A stretch of 64,000 nucleotides of DNA from Blastocladiella emersonii ATCC 22665 (lineage: Eukaryota > Blastocladiomycota > Blastocladiomycetes > Blastocladiales > Blastocladiaceae): NCBI GenBank assembly GCA_025594325.1, contig JANHCV010000004.1:1302001-1366000 (forward strand). Direction: 5' to 3'. Both the position numbers and the translations under genes were made by a program. Below are positions 11,663 through 22,156 of this stretch, in pieces; the first letter of the stretch is position 1, and each line of letters begins with the position of its first letter. The notes beneath the pieces were generated by a model. The model did no database searches and was not told the DNA's origin. It worked only from the letters and a program-made list of their open reading frames with translations.

Positions 11663-12649
11663 TTACTCGCGCTGGGCGAGGAACCAGCGGATCAGGTCGG
11701 TGAGGGAGATGACGCCGGTGCACACCTCGCGGCCCGCGTCGTCGGTAGCGGGGGCGAGGACCCAGACGCGGTGCAGCGACCCGCGGACGATGCGCTGGAT
11801 CACGTCGGCGAACGTCGTGTCCTTGGTGCACGTGGCGACCTCGGGCAGCGTGCCGTCGTTGCGCGCGGCGAGGAACTCGGCGACGGGGAGGTCGAGCATC
11901 GCGACGGCCGCGGACGTGATGCCGCGGAGCGACGCGCCCGAGACGGTGGCGACGACGCGGCCCGCGGCGTCGAGCACGGGGACCGCCTGGACGTTCTTCT
12001 GCCACAGCGTCAGGAACGCGTCGCGTGCCGGGGTGTCGGCGCGCACGCTGATGAGCGAGGTGAACGTCGACTGCAGCGGCAGGGCGCCGAGCGGGGTGTC
12101 GGGCGTGACGCCCGCGGGGAGGAAGGCGGCAAGGTCGGCGGCAATGTACCGCAGCACGTCCGACTGGGTGAAGACGCGGGTCGGGTCGCCCGCGACGCTG
12201 GTGAGCAGGGCACGGTGGATGCCGCGCGTGAACTGCTGCAGCGTGAGCCGCATGTCGTCGTCGACGTCCGCGTCCCAGATGCGGTACGACTCGCGCGAGC
12301 TCTCGTGCAGCGGCAGCGCTGACTCGACGGCGGCGTCGAGCGCGGCCTGGCGGTCGGGCGCCGTGAAGATCTGGCCGACCAGGTCGAGGATCGACAGCAT
12401 GCCCGCGTACCGCGAGTGCGGCACGGCGCCGACGCCGCCCGACCGCGCGCGGATCGGCACCGACAGGATGTGGTGGCGCGCCATCACGGCAAGGCACTCC
12501 TTGACCGACGCCGTCGGCGACACGGCGACCAGTGGCGGGTGCACGCGGCCCTCGGCCTCGAGCGCGTTGATGACGGTGCGGAACGTGGTCTGCTCGAGCG
12601 TGGCGGCGGGCGATGACATGGTCGTGTTAGTTTGTTGTTGTTGATGCAT
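11663..12649 (-). CDS. Protein with four CBS motifs
   Basis: A single uninterrupted exon encodes 328 residues built almost entirely of CBS motifs, the adenosine-ligand-binding modules also found in AMPK gamma subunits. The pairs can be picked out by their repeated core: ASVKECLAVMARHHILSVPI with GMLSILDLV; FTQSDVLRYI; TPARDAFLTLWQKNVQAVPVLD with TVSGASLRGI; and TTFADVIQRIV...VWVL with GVISLTDLIRWFL at the C-terminus. That gives four CBS repeats arranged as two Bateman modules, so a nucleotide-sensing regulatory role is plausible. I do not see the specific sequence signatures of Snf4, and the length suits several fungal CBS families, so the name is kept general. Start: ATG at 12649; the ATG at 12619 (MSSPAATL) is an equally plausible start. 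It shares a short divergent promoter with tafazzin. Confidence 0.78.
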   Translation of the reverse strand: MHQQQQTNTTMSSPAATLEQTTFRTVINALEAEGRVHPPLVAVSPTASVKECLAVMARHHILSVPIRARSGGVGAVPHSRYAGMLSILDLVGQIFTAPDRQAALDAAVESALPLHESSRESYRIWDADVDDDMRLTLQQFTRGIHRALLTSVAGDPTRVFTQSDVLRYIAADLAAFLPAGVTPDTPLGALPLQSTFTSLISVRADTPARDAFLTLWQKNVQAVPVLDAAGRVVATVSGASLRGITSAAVAMLDLPVAEFLAARNDGTLPEVATCTKDTTFADVIQRIVRGSLHRVWVLAPATDDAGREVCTGVISLTDLIRWFLAQRE

Positions 12650-12847
12650 GGGCGCGAGTGCCTTGGGGGAGAGCGAGCGAGGGCAAGACGAAAGCTTGCG
12701 TTGGGAGGGCGCGGCGCAACGCGTCGTCGTCAGGGCCGCCGATCGCCGACATCACTCACGCGCCTCGGCACGCGCCGGGACTGTTGATCACCTCCCTCCT
12801 CTCTCTCTCGCTGCCGACGCTACAGCTCCCGACCGGCCGCGCGCCGC

Positions 12848-12892
12848 ATGAAACTACTTGTCGCACTGTTCCGGGCGGCACCAGCCCCATGA
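12848..12892 (+). promoter_or_regulatory. Possible upstream ORF overlapping the tafazzin start codon
   Basis: An ATG at 12848 opens a 14-codon frame (MKLLVALFRAAPAP) whose TGA (12890-12892) overlaps the tafazzin ATG (12889-12891) as ATGA. The two frames differ, so it cannot be an N-terminal extension. If the transcript starts upstream of 12848, this arrangement would favour termination-reinitiation or leaky scanning. The transcript start is not known. Confidence 0.45.
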
Positions 12893-14009
12893 CGCTCCTC
12901 CCCAAGTACAGCCCGCTGAACCCGGCGACGCACGGCCCGCTGTGGCGGCTCGGCCGCATCGCCGTGTGCTGGAGCGTCGGCATGGCGTCCAAGCTGTTTC
13001 TCAACACGCTGCCCGGCCTCAAGGTGGATGGCCTCGACAAGCTGCACAAGCTGATCCTTGAGCGGCCGCCGGGCGTCCCGCTGATCACCGGTACGCGGGA
13101 CGGGTTCTCCGTGATGTGCGCGAGCTGGACTGACCACGACGTTTGTAGTCGCCAACCATGCCTCAACGTACGCGCTCGCGTTCTGCTGCGCGATGAACCG
13201 ATTCTAACGCTCCACACGACCCAGCATCGACGATCCCGTGCTGTGGGGCCTCCTGCAGCAGCGCTGCTTCGTGTCGCGCAACGACGACCTGCGCTGGACC
13301 ACGGGCGCGCAGGAGATTTGCTACAAGAACCTGTACGTGCTCACCCCCTACCCGTGCAATCCCGCCCCCTCGCTCACGCCGCTGCCGTTTAGCCCGCTGT
13401 CCCTCTTCTTCGTGTCCGGCAAGACGATCCCGATCATGCGCGGCCGCGGCGTGTACCAGCCCGCCATGGACTTTGCCGTGGCCAAGCTCGACGAGGGCCG
13501 CTGGGTCCACATCTTCCCCGAGGGCAAGGTGCACCAGGAGGACACGATGCTGCCGTTCAAGTGGGTACGCTGCTCACTCCTCGAATCCCACGCGTCTCTG
13601 TGTCACTTACGAGTAACCGCTCCGCGCGTAGGGCGTCGGCCGGCTGATCATGGACGCCAAGGTGGCCCCGATCGTGGTCCCCATCTACCACCGCGGCTTC
13701 GCCAAGATCCACCCGCTCGAGGGCGGCAAGCTCGGCGGCTGGCTACCGTCGCCCTTCCACTCGCTCGAGGTCACCATCGGCGACCCCGTCGACACGGCGC
13801 CGTGGCGCGCGCTCGGCGAGACCCCGTCCTTCGCGGACCACGCCCCCGCGGCCGAGGGTGAGCCGCCAAGCGCCGCCCTCGCCACGCCCTCAACCCATCG
13901 CGCGTGGATCACCGAGCAGATCCGCCTCAAGATGCTCGCGCTCGAGACCAGGAAGCTCGGCCACCCGCCACGGATGCTCCGCGGCGACGAGGTCAGCGAC
14001 AAGTCCTAG
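12889..14009 (+). CDS. TAZ1: Tafazzin, cardiolipin-remodelling acyltransferase
   Basis: Tafazzin is a mitochondrial transacylase that moves acyl chains between phospholipids and cardiolipin. Five exons (12889-13090, 13149-13167, 13225-13332, 13393-13564, 13632-14009) give 292 residues. The acyltransferase motif VANHASTIDDPVLWG (His and Asp catalytic, near residues 69-83) is built across three exons, including a 19-nt micro-exon. Later family blocks are GRGVYQPAMDFAVAKLDEG, VHIFPEGKVHQ (near residue 155) and FKWGVGRLI, the last split exactly by intron 4. The length is close to human tafazzin (292 in the long form) and shorter than yeast Taz1. An N-terminal hydrophobic stretch around residues 25-40 fits interfacial membrane anchoring. 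The acceptor of intron 2 is CAG, unlike most here. The start is preceded by an overlapping short upstream frame. Confidence 0.92.
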
Positions 14010-14307
14010 AATGAGCAGCTCGCGCTAGATACAAGTGTTCTAATAGTGAAACTGTTACATGAAATACAAAGCTAAAAGGTCTAGGGATAATAGATACTAT
14101 GTACACGGCGGCGGTGCCTGCGACCAGCGCAGGCGCGGGCACGCGGGCAGCGAACTGTTGCGCCCGCGTCCCTGCCGCCTCTTGACCAACACACACACCC
14201 GGACCACAGCCGAAATATACACATCGGTGGCCGTGTCCGGGTGCCCGGTCTTGACGAAACCACGGCGGGGAACTGTACCGTCTCGAGGCTCGAGTGTCGA
14301 GCCGAAA

Positions 14308-15926
14308 TCAAAGCGGCTGGGCGACGGCCGCGGCCATCTCCTCGGCCGACAGGGGCGTGAACGGGGCGTTCGGGTTGCCCATGTGGAACACGTCGAAGTT
14401 GCGCGTGACGCCGGGGGACCACCAGAGCTCGTTGAGCGCGCCCATCGTCGCGCGCAAGTCGCCGATAGCGTGCAGGAATATGAGCCCGAGGACCAGCGCC
14501 GCGCCCGCGTACTCGGGGCGGCGCGCCGCGACCACGTCGAGGACGCCGAGCCGCGTCGCCACGTGCGCCTGCGGCAGCGCCTCGGCGGCCTTGGTGACCA
14601 GTTCCGTGAACTTGGCCTGCTGCTCGGCCGAGACGCGCGCGCCGTTGGCCTGAAAGTGCGGCGCGAGGCCGCGGAACAGCGCGAGCGGGCGCGACACGAA
14701 CAGCTCGCCGTGCAGCGACCGCGGCGTCGGGCGCGCCGCCTTGTTGAACCGGTGGTACAGGTACAGGTCGCTGGGCTGGCCCGACGGGATCACCTCCTTG
14801 ACGAGGAGCTGGGCCTCGCGCGCGGCGTCTTCCAGGAACACGGGGAACCGAGCCGCCAGCGCGTCGAGGGCCGCGACCGTCGCGACCACCGACTCGTTGA
14901 ACTCGGCCGGGTTGTACGGCGTCGAGGCCATGAACGGCGGGAGGACCGGCGTGACCACCCGCGGCACGACGACCTGCACCGGAGCCGGCTCGGGGACGGC
15001 CGGGTTGCCGCCAAGCGAGACCTGGTTGCCGAGCGCGACCCGTAGCAGGTTGATCTCCTCCTGGCCGACGCCCGAGTCGCGGCGGTCCTGGTCCACGGCC
15101 GGGACCTCCTCCTCCGCTTCCTCCTCGACGCCCTCGTCGGTGGCGCGCGAGGACATGGCGGAGGTAGAATCGTCGGAACGGTCTGTAGGAACGCGAGGCG
15201 TTGAGAGTGAGTGAGCGTGAACACCGCATCAGAAACACAATTGAGAGCGAACGTACCAGTGCCCATGACCGAACCGACGCCACTCGAAGACGACTCGGCG
15301 GCGTCCGAGTACGCGAGGCCGAGCGAGCGGAGGCTGGCCTGCGCGAGGATCTTGGGCGGCGGGCATAGGAGCTGCTGCTGCTGCTGCGACTCGACCGACG
15401 GCGGCGACGCGAGCGACGACGACGGCGCGAACGCGGCCATGTTACCCGACAGGATGTACGCCGAGTCGACGTTGCACCGGGTCCCGTCGTCGCTCGTGTC
15501 CGACGGGAACCGCGCGAGCGACGGCTCGGGCGAGTACGAGGGTGCCGGCGAGACCGGAGCGGGAACGGGAACCGGGACCGGGACCGGGGCCACGTACTTG
15601 GGGGCGGGGAAGCACTGCGGCTGCGGCGGCTGCTGCTGCTGCTGGTGCTTCTTGTTGCGGTGGCCGGGCGACAGGCGGCGGACGCCGGCCATGAAGCGGG
15701 CCTTGATGCGGCCGAGGAGCGTGAGCTTGGCCTCGACCACGACGGGGACCGCGGGCTGGACCTGGACCGGAACCGGAGCGGCGGCGGCCTTGGCGGCGGC
15801 CTCCTGCTGCGCGGCCAGCATGCGGGCGATGACGGGCGACTTGGCCGACTGGCCGTAGCGCGAGGCATCAGCGCGGCGGCTGTGGTTGTTGACCTTGGGG
15901 GCGGCGACAAACGACTGGGCGTCCAT
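14308..15926 (-). CDS. Unknown protein, disordered N-terminus with an Ala/Leu-rich C-terminal region
   Basis: Two exons (15926-15257 and 15182-14308; gtacgt donor, ctacag acceptor) join to 514 residues. The first half is low-complexity: a Gln tract, a (Pro-Val)n run at nt about 15570-15595 and a second Gln tract near 15375. The second half (nt about 15060-14310) reads as a compact, partly helical domain containing YLYHRFNKAARPTPRSLHG, LALFRGLAPHF and ALVLGLIFLHAIGDL, the last hydrophobic enough for one membrane or buried helix. I recognise no family. The start is the ATG at 15926; the frame stays open further upstream but without an ATG. It converges on tafazzin, with about 300 bp between the stop codons. 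Confidence 0.6.
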
Positions 15927-16565
15927 GTTGGTGATGGAGAGTCGAGCGTCGGGGAAGGTCTTGAGGAGGAACGGGGTGAGGTCCGAGCGGCGACGACGGG
16001 GTGTCGAAGGAGCGGAACTCGAGGGGGTGAGCTGCTTGTTGGAGCAGCTGCGGGGCGGTTCACCAAGTAGATGCAGTTGTAGGCCGACGCGGGTCGGAAG
16101 CGGGTGTGCCGGCGTGGAGAGACGACGGCGACGGGGGGCGACGGACGCGCGGGGGACGGCCTGGAGAACAGCTTCTTGGTGATGGGGGTTCTTCTTCGAA
16201 GCGGGTTGCACCGAGTTGGGGTCGGTACAGGGAGCAGCGAGGAAGAGGTGCTTGGGGGTTCTGTCTTGTCGGACAATTTGATGGACTCGAATGTTACTTC
16301 GTTGGGGAGCGGAGGGAGGGAGAGCGGGGGGAGCGCACCTTCTTGTACCCGCGCGCTCGCTCGGACAGCGCTCTCAAGCGTGGAGCAGGGCCGACTGGTT
16401 TCATAACCGGTGGCTCAGCGGCCCGTGACGGTTAGCGAGTCACAGCAGCGAGTGGCGGCGCCCGAGGCCGGCTTGCCGGGGAGTGCGGCCTGCTGTGCCT
16501 CTTGCGCTCAGGATCGGAACGAAACGGAACGGCTCGCAGCGCCGCACGGGCTCGCGCGCGCGGGG
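15927..16565. other. Intergenic stretch upstream of the unknown gene
   Basis: About 640 bp of purine-rich then mixed sequence, including a GGAGGGAGAG-type run near 16310-16335. No supported gene or RNA. It probably contains the promoter and leader of the minus-strand gene starting at 15926. Confidence 0.4.
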
Positions 16566-17248
16566 TCAGGTGGCCAGTCGCGCGTCACTGCCCCTCACGT
16601 GCGGAAACCCGGAGGTGGCGCGTCGCGTCCACCGGCCACGGGCCGGCCACCGAAGAACTGCAACGCGTGAGGCGATCTGCAACGGAATGGCCGATCGCTG
16701 ACTCCTGACGAAGTCCTTTGAGCGGATCCTCATAAATTTCGTGTATAGAGCGTTCGAACATGAAGACTTTGGGATCAGCACACGAGCCAGACCGAGAGCG
16801 TCCCCTTGGTCGGCGATGCGGTCGGCGACGGCGCCCAGCATGGCCTGTCGGCGGATCGGCCGGGTCCGCCTCGCCGACGCGAAGGTAACCGCTTGGAGAG
16901 CATAATGCTGCAAGTCGATCAGGACTACATGAGCGGATCACGAGTATCAGGATTGTTGGAGTGAGGGAAGATCGCCGACTTTGACGCGACGCGTTCGAGA
17001 GGGCGCGTTGCGCCACGCACCGCAGGCACTCGGCTGAGCCACTTTCTCCGTGTCGACTCCGTGTTGCTGCTCGAGCAACGCGAGGTCCGTGTTGGTGGAA
17101 GAGAGGCTCGAGCGAACTCGCTGCAACGCGCTCACCTACACTAGGACGTGATCGGCGACGGCACACGACCACGCTGGCGTACCACGTCGACGTGGAAGTG
17201 GTGAGCGCTGAGTGGGTGAAGAGCGGAAGCCTGTGGCGACAAGTCCAT
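16566..17248 (-). CDS. Tentative three-exon gene of unknown function
   Basis: Three segments with local-style splice signals (17248-17183, 17135-17021, 16924-16566) join in frame to 179 residues. The introns run from gtacgc to gtgtag (47 nt) and from gtgcgt to atgtag (96 nt). The first two exons read as plausible protein (HHFHVDV, SSLSSTNTDLALLEQQHGVD), and the third starts well (LIDLQHYALQAVTF) but becomes Arg-rich and gene-unlike toward the end. A further intron or decay may therefore be present. No family is recognised. The matching splice signals are the main evidence; it could also be a pseudogene or chance. Confidence 0.28.
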
Positions 17249-17862
17249 GGATCGTGTCAGATTACATGGATCAGTGGAAGCGGAGTGGACCGCCGCCGAG
17301 GACCGCCTGTAGTCTTGGTACGGGCAAGTCGCGGCGCGGTCGTGGCGGCAAGCGAAGCGCTGAGCCGTTGCCGGCCCCCTCACGCGCGGGTTCGCGAGTG
17401 CGTCAGTTGACCCGACGACGCGTCGACACCCAAGTCGAGCGCCCCGGCGCTGGCTGTCGCGCTCTTCTCACTCACACCAGCCGTGCGTCGGGATGGATGG
17501 TAGTCGCGGGATGTGCAGGCTGTGCGCGACCACAGCCGTTGGCGGTCGGCGAGCTGACCGGCGACGGGCCCGCAGTGATCGGTACTGTGATGAACCGGGG
17601 CGACCGTGTCTAACCCAATTTCATGGAGATTGCATGAGGTCCAGGCTGTTTCATTGAGTGTTGATCCATGGTAGCCATGGGCGGTGAAGTGAGAGGGGAG
17701 GGGAGCTGCCAGGGTACTGAGATGAAGCGATGGAGATGAAGCGATGATGAACGCGTCCCACGCGTGTTCGCACTCCTGTTCTCTTCGCACGACCGACCCG
17801 TCAGACAGATACGAATCCCTAAGTTACCATTCTGTATCACATTCCCAACTACTACAAGAACC
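17249..17862. other. Gene-free stretch downstream of COQ6
   Basis: About 610 bp between the tentative gene and the COQ6 stop codon. It contains a short imperfect direct repeat of the type GATGAAGCGATG near 17721-17748. No coding signal, RNA gene or inverted repeat is convincing. Confidence 0.4.
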
Positions 17863-19564
17863 CTACTGCTTGCCCATCGCGAACCGCATCGCGAACCGCT
17901 TGACCGCGTCCCACCCGTTGAAGGCGTTGAGGCCAAACGACCGGGTCCACGCGACGCGCGCGTTGTCGGTGCCGAACAGGTGGTGCAGACCGTCGCACGC
18001 CGACAGCATCGCCGCGTTGGCCGCGTACCGGTCGGCCGGGTACTTTTCCAGCACGTGCGGGTGGCCCAGGTCGCTCCCGTCCACGGCCGCCTCGCGCAGC
18101 ACACGCGCCAGGCTCTCGGCGTCGGCCAGGCCCAGGTTCAGGCCCTGCCCCGCGAGCGGGTGGATGACGTGCGCCGCGTCGCTACACATACATTCGAAGT
18201 TAGCAGCGGCTTGAGCCTCGGCGGTTCAGCGCAGTGCGTACCCGATGAGTGCAACGCGGTCGGCCGTGTACTCGAGCGCGTGGCGCACGCGGAGCGGGAA
18301 CATGGCGCGGCTGCCGTCGGCGACCCCGGCGACGTGCGGGGGCAGAATGACGTTGCTGAGGTCGACGGCGTTCTCGTGCACCTCGTCGCGCCACTCGATC
18401 TCCTCGAGCACGTCGAGCCCGAGCTCGTTGCGGAGCAGCTGCTCGACCTCCTCGGGCGGGTAGAAGAAGGCCGCGTTGACGAGCGCGGCAAACTCGTCGG
18501 CGGGCAAGTCGCGCGCCTTGGCCGCGAGATCGCGCGGCAGACTCCACACCAGCGACGCCGTGTGCGGGCCGAGCGGCAGCAGCGCGATCGGGCCCGTCGG
18601 CAGGAACCGCTGCCACGCCGTGTCGTTGTCGGCGGCCTCGATCTCGAGCGTCGCCACCACGCCCGCCGCGCCGTAGTCGTGCCCGAAGAACGCGTTGCCC
18701 GGCATCAGCTGCGACCGCACCGCCGACGCCGCGCCGTCCGCGCCGACCGCGAGCCGCGCGACGACCGAAGCGTCGTTGGCCAGCGGGAGCACCGGGTACC
18801 CGTCCGTCGCCTCCGTGTCGCGCACGAGCGGGCCGGCGAGCGGCGCGCCGCCGAGCTGGTGCACGTGCGGCGCGCGCTCCGTCAGCGCGTCGAGCAGCGC
18901 GGAGCGGAGCATCGGGATCTCGACCATGTACGCGACGGCCGGCGCACCCACCTCGCTCGCGTCAAACGTCACGGCGCCAGAGTCGCACGCGTCCCACACC
19001 TTCATGCTCGTGTACGGGTGCCGGCGCGACTCGGGGATCCGCTCCCATGCGCCGATGCCTAGAGTCGCGGATCGTGGTCAGGGGGGAGGTCGCCGTCGCG
19101 AAACTGTGGAGATCATGCGTACGCTCAAGGAAGGCGACCGAGCGCGGGGCCAGCGACACGACGCGGTTCGAGAAATCGCCGTCGGCGGGCGTGTACCGAG
19201 CGGTGAGGTCGTTGGCGTCGATCAGGGCGATGGTCTGGCCCTCGAGCTCCGGGGTCTGGCCTACACGGCATCGCGCGAGATTGTCAGCGGGTTGATGGCC
19301 ACGCGCTTCTTGAAGAACCCGACTTACCGAGAGCGCATGCGAGCGCAACACCAGCGACACCGCCGCCGACGATAGCTACACGACCGGGGGGCGGATCCGT
19401 CGTCAGCCGATCTAACCGGGTGCGCGATCGGCGCGAGCGCGAGCGAACCCACCGACATCGGCGTTCAGCGTCGAGAGCTGGCGGACGGCGTGCGACAGGG
19501 CGGTCGAGGTCGATGCATAGAGTGGCCGCCGTGCGGCGAGCGAGACGATGGTCCGAGTCAACAT
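17863..19564 (-). CDS. COQ6: COQ6, FAD-dependent ubiquinone-biosynthesis monooxygenase
   Basis: COQ6 hydroxylates C5 of the coenzyme Q ring precursor on the matrix face of the inner mitochondrial membrane. Five exons (19564-19453, 19411-19328, 19260-19123, 19058-18242, 18181-17863) join to 489 residues. The first exon (MLTRTIVSLAARRPLYAS...) is Arg/Ser-rich and lacks acidic residues, like a mitochondrial presequence. FAD motifs are present: AIVGGGVAGVALACALG near residue 50 (dinucleotide fold), SMKVWDACDSG, and the second FAD motif GDAAHVIHPLAGQGLNLGL near residue 385, which spans the last intron (18241-18182). Intron 1 is only 41 nt. An in-frame ATG at 19633 would add 23 residues. The gene is head-to-head with ALG14. 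Confidence 0.92.
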
Positions 19565-19726
19565 GACAGTGCGGGGGTTGGAGAGCCTTGTTGACGGCCG
19601 GCATCGCGGCCAGAGTTGTTTCAGGCCCGCCATGTTCGACACGCTGCGCCCGCACGACCTCGCTGCATGAGAGGCGGGCGGGAGCGCGGGGCGGGTCCTC
19701 GCTCTCGCACCACGCAACGAGTTTGA

Positions 19727-20593
19727 ATGGAGCTACATGAACCTGCCCTCGCCGCGGCCATGACCGCGACAGGATGTTCGTGGACCGGCCTGCTGCTGAC
19801 TCTTGCCGCCCTTGCCGCGCTATGGACCGTCGCGTACCGATGGGCTGGGTGGCGCTCTGCGCGGCCAGGCCATCCTCACCACCCTCCGAGCGCGAGCATG
19901 CTGGTCGTCCTCGGGTCGGGCGGGCACACCATGGAGATGCTGCAGCTGCTGCGCACCGTGACGCCCGACGTGTGCCCGTACGCGCGCGTGTACGTGGTGG
20001 CGCGCGGCGACGAGCACAGTCTTGCGCGTGTCGCGCACTTTGAGGTCGAGCAGGCGCACGGTCAGGTACGAGACGGGTGCGAGTATGAGGGTGTCGCAGG
20101 TGGCTGACGAGTCATGGGTGTAGGCGTACCACGTCCGACAGCTGCCGCGCGCGCGGCGGGTCGGGCAGTCGTTCTGGACAGCGCCGTGGACGACGCTGGT
20201 CGCGCTGGTGCATGCCGTGTGGATCGTGTACTCGGAGGCGCCTCGGCTGGTACGGTCGAGCCGATCGCTCGCGTTGGCGCGTCAACACTGACGACGTGAG
20301 CGTGTAGCTTCTCGTGAACGGTCCAGGAACGTGCCTGCCGCTGTGTCTCGCTGCGTCGGCGCTGAGGGTACGTTCGCTCATCACGCTCGCGCGGGCCCCC
20401 GCTAACACCGCTACCGTAGTGTATCGGCCTCATCCCGACGCGCCAGCTCTTCATCGAGAGCGTCGCGCGCGTGCAGACGCTGTCGCTGTCGGCCAAGCTC
20501 TATTACCACCTGCGGCTCGGCGACCTCGCCGTGCAGTGGCCGCAGCTCGCCAAGGCGTACCCTCGAGCACGGCATCGTGGCCTGCTCATCTGA
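19727..20593 (+). CDS. ALG14: ALG14, UDP-GlcNAc transferase membrane subunit
   Basis: ALG14 anchors ALG13 to the ER and helps add the second GlcNAc to the dolichol-linked N-glycan precursor. Four exons (19727-20065, 20124-20249, 20308-20367, 20420-20593) total 232 residues, close to yeast Alg14 (237). One N-terminal transmembrane helix (residues about 17-36) precedes the hallmark VLGSGGHTMEML near residue 60, followed by ARGDEHS, AYHVRQLPRARRVGQSFW at the start of exon 2, LLVNGPGTCLPLC in exon 3, and FIESVARVQTLSLSAKLYYHL...VQWPQL in exon 4. Every block has a counterpart in the family. The start codon is 162 bp from the COQ6 start (19564), so the two probably share a bidirectional promoter. 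Confidence 0.9.
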
Positions 20594-20750
20594 ATCAGAG
20601 ATAGACGAGACTTGGGGTTGTGGGCAATACGTTATAGAGAGGAGGCTGTACACAGGGAGGGTGAGGGAGAGGGAGAGGACGGTATAGACATCAACGAGGG
20701 TGGGGAGAGTCAAACACACACAAAAGCGAGTCGGGCGAGCGCTTGGTCGC

Positions 20751-21227
20751 TCACGCCTTCTTGGCGGCCGACCCGCGCGGCGCCAGCGGCTGGCCAATGT
20801 CCTTGCCGCGCAGCTTGACGCCGAGCGCGCGCTCGAGCTTGGCCAGGACCTGCTGGTTGGGCGCGGCGCGGCCCGCCTCGTAGTCGGTGATGACCGTCGA
20901 CTTCTCACAAATCTTGGTGGCGAGATCCTTCTGCGTGAGGCCCTTGTCCTGGCGCGCCTTCATGATGGCGCGGCCCACATCGAGCGGAATCACCTTTCGA
21001 TGAAAATCCTCCTCTTCCCTGTCCACGCGGGCGGCGTGACGGTGGTCGACCGAGGCCGTGTTGGTGCGCTTGCCGACGATGGGGACGCCGGCGCCGTTGC
21101 GCAGCTGGCCCGTCGAGGCCGCGGGTGCGGCGGTCGCCGTCGCGGGGCGCGCCTTGGGCGCGGTGCGCTTGAACCGCAGCTCGGCGTCCCAGCTGAGGTT
21201 CGCGTCGGGGTTGAAGGTCGAGGCCAT
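20751..21227 (-). CDS. MBF1: MBF1, multiprotein bridging factor 1
   Basis: MBF1 is a small conserved coactivator that links regulators to TBP and also acts on colliding ribosomes. The single exon gives 158 residues, typical of the family (about 150). The N-terminal half is basic and Ala-rich and starts with the family's WDAELRFKR-like segment. The Cro/C1-type helix-turn-helix covers about residues 85-140: [28 protein letters not shown], then [29 protein letters not shown]. The start is the ATG at 21227, where the [15 protein letters not shown]-terminus matches fungal MBF1. It lies tail-to-tail with ALG14 and head-to-head, at a distance, with the secreted protein gene. Confidence 0.93.
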   Translation of the reverse strand: MASTFNPDANLSWDAELRFKRTAPKARPATATAAPAASTGQLRNGAGVPIVGKRTNTASVDHRHAARVDREEEDFHRKVIPLDVGRAIMKARQDKGLTQKDLATKICEKSTVITDYEAGRAAPNQQVLAKLERALGVKLRGKDIGQPLAPRGSAAKKA

Positions 21228-22156
21228 GGTCGGTGTCGGAGTAGCGGTGGTGGTGGTCTCGAGTAGAGTTACGTGTTCGGCGTCCGAAGAGCGCGGAAGG
21301 TTACGTTGCAGAAGGTGTTGCGGAGGGGAGCGAGGGAGGTTGAGCGGGCGAGCGTTCCTTTTGTACGCGTTCTCGGTCGCTGAGCATCGCGCTGCGTCAG
21401 CTTGACGCCGTTCCACGTCCTTCGCCTCACACGTGAGCGCCTAAAACCTCGGCACCGTCGACTCGCCCGCACGTGATGTCTCGCATTCTTGTCTCCGCCC
21501 TCATTGGTTCGCCAGAGGTCTCCTCACTGCCGTGTGGTCGACAGACTGTCCCTCGCCGTTGCTCGCTGTCCATCGGCTGGCGCGAGTCGCAACGGACTCG
21601 CCGCAAACAGGGGAGCTTGTTGCAGCCTCAGCTCGGCGCCGCTGCACGGGCTCAAGCTGAGGGCTCGAGATGATCACCTCCTGGTTCTCGCTCACCGACC
21701 GGGTTCGGGCGCGAGCCCCGTTCGTGAGGACTCTACTCGGACATTCGGGGCTCGCCGCCACAGCCCTCGAGACTCGAGTCCGGCCTCCATCCACGACACC
21801 GAGGGCCGATGACTCGCCATCCGTCATACCCGCGGAGATAGGCTCGCTCCAGCACCCGCCTCGAAGGCTGCTGCGGGCAACGGCGCTCTTGCACGCGCCC
21901 GAGTCTTGAAGTTGGCGCATGCGGTTGCGACGTGAGCCGCACGTCGCGTCTTGAACTTTGAAACCGCGTCGTACTTTTCGAAGCCCGCGCCGGCGGTCCG
22001 TGTCAAGGCGCTAAAAACTATACTCGACTCTACGTGCAGGCGACCGTTCTCGAGAGGTATAAGAAGTCGCCGGTCCCCCGCGGGCAGCGCCGGTGCGTCC
22101 GACGTAGACATCCTCATAGAGACCCTCGCGCACCGACGACCATCACCGCGACCATC
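21228..22156. other. Long intergenic region between MBF1 and the secreted-protein gene
   Basis: About 930 bp between divergent genes. Open frames here have no protein-like features, only the chance openness of GC-rich DNA. A TATA-like TATAAG at 22058-22063 suits the gene starting at 22157. No element ends or RNA genes were seen. Confidence 0.45.
22058..22063 (+). promoter_or_regulatory. TATA-like box of the secreted-protein gene
   Basis: TATAAG lies 94 bp upstream of the ATG at 22157, inside otherwise GC-rich sequence. The position suits a fungal core promoter, but this is a motif match only. Confidence 0.35.

Noticed and set aside
11663-12649. Assignment to SNF4 (AMPK gamma)
   Set aside because: Four CBS motifs are shared, but Snf4-specific segments are not evident. 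Left as a general CBS protein.
14081-16276. 731-residue Arg/Ser/Pro-rich open frame overlapping the unknown gene at 14308-15926
   Set aside because: Same strand but shifted frame, with shadow-type composition. The spliced two-exon model has normal composition and splice signals.
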